Positions 62,115 through 64,000 of a stretch of DNA of 64,000 nt are shown one piece after another. Below the pieces are notes generated by a model, which saw nothing but the letters and a program-made list of their open reading frames with translations, was not told the DNA's origin and did not search any database. The stretch spans positions 487,923 through 551,922 of the forward strand of contig NZ_JPSL02000039.1 in NCBI RefSeq assembly GCF_000771745.2, read 5' to 3'. This DNA comes from Thermus filiformis (GTDB lineage Bacteria; Deinococcota; Deinococci; Deinococcales; Thermaceae). The translations under genes and the position numbers were made by a program. Position 1 is the first letter of the stretch; every line of letters begins with the position of its first letter.

Positions 62115-63860
62115 TTAGCGGGTCTTCAGGGCAGAAAGGAGCTCTTCCAAAGGCAGGGTGTTCAGCACCCGCTCCGGGGGGATCCAGGCCCGCTGGGCGT
62201 TGCCCACCGCCAGCTCCATGAAGCGGAGGTGATCCACCTGGTGGGCATCGGTGGAGAGGGAGAAGGAAAGCCCCATCTCCAGGGCCATCCGGGCCAGGTC
62301 GTCGGGCAGGTCCATCCGGTCGTAGTAGCCGTCTATCTCCACGTAGACCCCAAGCCGCTTGGCGGCAGCGAAGACCCTCTCCCAGTCCGCGTCCACGGGG
62401 GCCCTCCGGCCCAAGAGGCGAGCAGTGGGGTGAGCCAGGACGTGGACGTGGGGGTTCTCCAGGGCCTTCAAGATCCTTCGGGTCTGGGCCTCCCGGTCCA
62501 GGCGGAACTGGGAGTGGATGGAGACCAGGACGATGTCCAGCTCCTTCAGGACCCAGTCCGGGTAGTCCAGGCCCCCGTCGGGGTGGATGTCCACCTCCGC
62601 CCCTGCCAGAAGGTACGGCCTCCCCCCCGTCCTCTCGTTGAAGGCCCGGATGGCCCGGATGCGCTCCAAAGCCTCCTCCGGCCCCACGCCCCCCGCCACC
62701 CGGACCGCCGGGGAGTGGTCCGTGACGGCCAGGTACTCGTACCCGAGGGCCTGGGCCGCCTGGTAGAGCTCCTCGAGGGTGTTCTTCCCGTCCGACCAGG
62801 TGGAGTGGACCTGGAGGTCCCCCCGGACCTCGGAAAGCTGGACCAGCCGGGGAAGGGCCCCCTTCAGGGCGGCCTCCACCTCCCCCCGGTTCTCCCGCAA
62901 GGGCGGAGGGATGAAGGGCAGGCCCAAGGCGGCGTAGACCTCCTCCTCGGTGAGGCCCGCGATGCGCTCCTCTTTTTCTCCCGAGGGGGAAGCCACCTTC
63001 CGCCAGACCCCGTATTCGTTCAGCTTCAGCCCCTTCTCCTGGGCCAAAGCCCGCAGGCGGATGGAGTGCTCCTTGCTCCCGGTGAGGTACTGGAGGCCGG
63101 CCCCGTAGCTCTCCGGGGGAACGATCTTCAGGTCCACCTGGAGGCCGTCCTTCAGGAAGACCGTGGCCCGGTTCTCCCCTTTGGCGTAGACCTCCTTCAC
63201 CGCCGGGAGGCGGACGAAGCCCTCCACCACCCTCTCCCCTTCCCGGCTCGCCACCAGGAAGTCCAGGTCCCCCACCGTCTCCTTGTAGCGCCGGGCCGAG
63301 CCGCAAAGCTCCGCCCTTTCCACCCCCGGCAGGGCCCGGATGGCCTCCAGAAGACTCCGGGCCAGGGAGAGGACCGCCCCCAAAGGCCGCCGCCTCGAGG
63401 CCCCCTCCATCAGGGCCAGCCCCTCCCGGATGCGCTCCGCCTTCTTGGCCCCAAACCCCTTGAGGCGTAGGAGGGCTCCCTCCTCCAGGGCCTGCTTGAG
63501 CTTCTCCAAGGAGTCCACCCCCAGGGCCTCATAAAGCTGACGGGCCGTCTTCGGCCCCACCCCGGGCACCTCCATCACCTGGATGACCCCTTTCGGGACC
63601 TTTCGGGAAAGCTCCTCGTGCTTGGCGATGCGGCCTGTGCGCAGATACTCCAGGATCTTTTCCGCCAGGTCGGGGCCGATCCCTGGCAGGGCCATCAGGG
63701 CCTCCTTCCCCCCCTTGGCCACGTCCTCTATGGGGGTGTCCAGGTCGTAAAGGGTCCGGGCCGCCTGGTAGTAAGCCCGGACCCGGAAAGGGTTGTCCCC
63801 CAAAAACTCGCTCATCAGGCCGATCTCCTCAAAGAGCCGGGCCAGCTCCTGGTTCTTCAC
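62115..63860 (-). CDS. polX: Family X DNA polymerase with PHP domain
   Basis: 581-aa repair polymerase/nuclease, close to T. thermophilus PolX (575 aa). Order: helix-hairpin-helix repeats (LPGIGPDLAEKIL, VPGVGPKTARQLY, LKGFGAKKAERI), pol-beta-like palm with catalytic VGDLDFLVAS, then a C-terminal PHP phosphoesterase (LQVHSTWSDGKNTLEEL, VTDHSPAVRV, AEVDIHPDG, VHVLAHPTARLLG, LSTDAHQVDHL). It fills short gaps in base excision repair and has 3'-5' exonuclease and AP activities. Start GTG 63860 (KNQELARLFEEIG); a TAGGAT lies just upstream. Confidence 0.95.
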   Translation of the reverse strand: MKNQELARLFEEIGLMSEFLGDNPFRVRAYYQAARTLYDLDTPIEDVAKGGKEALMALPGIGPDLAEKILEYLRTGRIAKHEELSRKVPKGVIQVMEVPGVGPKTARQLYEALGVDSLEKLKQALEEGALLRLKGFGAKKAERIREGLALMEGASRRRPLGAVLSLARSLLEAIRALPGVERAELCGSARRYKETVGDLDFLVASREGERVVEGFVRLPAVKEVYAKGENRATVFLKDGLQVDLKIVPPESYGAGLQYLTGSKEHSIRLRALAQEKGLKLNEYGVWRKVASPSGEKEERIAGLTEEEVYAALGLPFIPPPLRENRGEVEAALKGALPRLVQLSEVRGDLQVHSTWSDGKNTLEELYQAAQALGYEYLAVTDHSPAVRVAGGVGPEEALERIRAIRAFNERTGGRPYLLAGAEVDIHPDGGLDYPDWVLKELDIVLVSIHSQFRLDREAQTRRILKALENPHVHVLAHPTARLLGRRAPVDADWERVFAAAKRLGVYVEIDGYYDRMDLPDDLARMALEMGLSFSLSTDAHQVDHLRFMELAVGNAQRAWIPPERVLNTLPLEELLSALKTR

Positions 63861-63880
63861 GACTCCATCCTACCAGGGCT

Positions 63881-64000
63881 TTACCCAAAACTCCTTCCTC
63901 GCCCTCCCTTAGCCTGCTTCAAGAGTTCTTGGGTGACTTCATAGTTGAGCAGGCGAACCAGGCCCCTCAGGAGCAGGTACGGACCATCCCTCTCGCTGGG
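63881..64000 (-). CDS. C-terminal end of an unidentified protein (partial)
   Basis: Minus-strand frame open from the window edge for 39 codons to a TAA at 63881: PSERDGPYLLLRGLVRLLNY then EVTQELLKQAKGGRGRSFG. Helical and basic at the end. The fragment is too short to name; it has normal codon use, so it is probably a real gene continuing outside the window, upstream of polX on the same strand. Confidence 0.5.
   Translation of the reverse strand, partial: PSERDGPYLLLRGLVRLLNYEVTQELLKQAKGGRGRSFG

Noticed and set aside
63618..63944. Plus-strand gene at the right end
   Set aside because: It is antisense to polX and its spacer; the minus-strand frame reaching the window edge is the better candidate.

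Overview
The window is a high-GC, very gene-dense stretch of a Thermus-type genome (Deinococcota). Evidence: strongly G/C-biased third codon positions, frequent GTG/TTG starts, ATGA/GTGA gene overlaps, and proteins that read as close but not identical homologues of well-known Thermus thermophilus enzymes (malate dehydrogenase, long-chain acyl-CoA synthetase, PolX, SigA, RsmH, RsmC, aspartokinase). I cannot name the species. All identifications come from reading the sequence; no database search was possible.

Layout. 1-6068 (+): end of galK, then a split NAD-linked formate dehydrogenase (NuoF-like subunit, Fe-S subunit, Mo/W-bis-MGD catalytic subunit) and fdhD. 6025-9097 (-): fructose-1,6-bisphosphatase and an ApbE / DUF2271 / PepSY-TM operon, divergent from a two-component system (9160-11009, +) with a clear shared operator. 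11034-15507 (-): an orphan TRAP-type binding protein and a large soluble GAF/PAS histidine kinase with its receiver. 15642-18880 (+): beta-flower protein, acyl-CoA dehydrogenase, ETF beta and alpha. 18965-26026: small membrane protein, acyl-CoA carboxylase beta, MarR regulator plus an MFS exporter with a giant loop, SWIM protein, DtxR-type regulator. 25975-32939 (-): a fatty-acid/acyl-CoA block (SDRs, acyl-CoA ligase, thioesterase, MaoC, serine hydrolase, acyl-CoA dehydrogenase) headed by a TetR regulator with its own operator. 33019-36191 (-): cobalamin riboswitch driving btuF-btuC-btuD and a small unknown gene.

An ISAs1-type insertion sequence (36308-37452) with a perfect 10-bp target duplication sits at the edge of the mraZ promoter. 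From 37577 to 51641 (+) runs the division and cell wall cluster mraZ-rsmH-ftsL-ftsI-murF-[lipoprotein]-mraY-murD-ftsW-murG-murC-murB-ftsQ-ftsA-ftsZ, followed by ruvC. murE is absent from it. Then come malic enzyme-nurA-herA (-), malate dehydrogenase (+), aspartokinase with an internal beta-subunit start (-), rsmC-sigA (+), a 2'-5' RNA ligase-like gene and polX (-), and the end of an unidentified gene.

The most interesting non-coding signals are: an intergenic palindromic repeat family with compensatory arm changes; MraZ-type TGGGN boxes at 10-bp period touching the IS target site; two copies of a 23-bp palindromic element inside the sigA coding region; a B12 riboswitch with an RBS-sequestering helix; and several promoters whose -10 element sits about 6-10 nt before the start codon (leaderless mRNAs).
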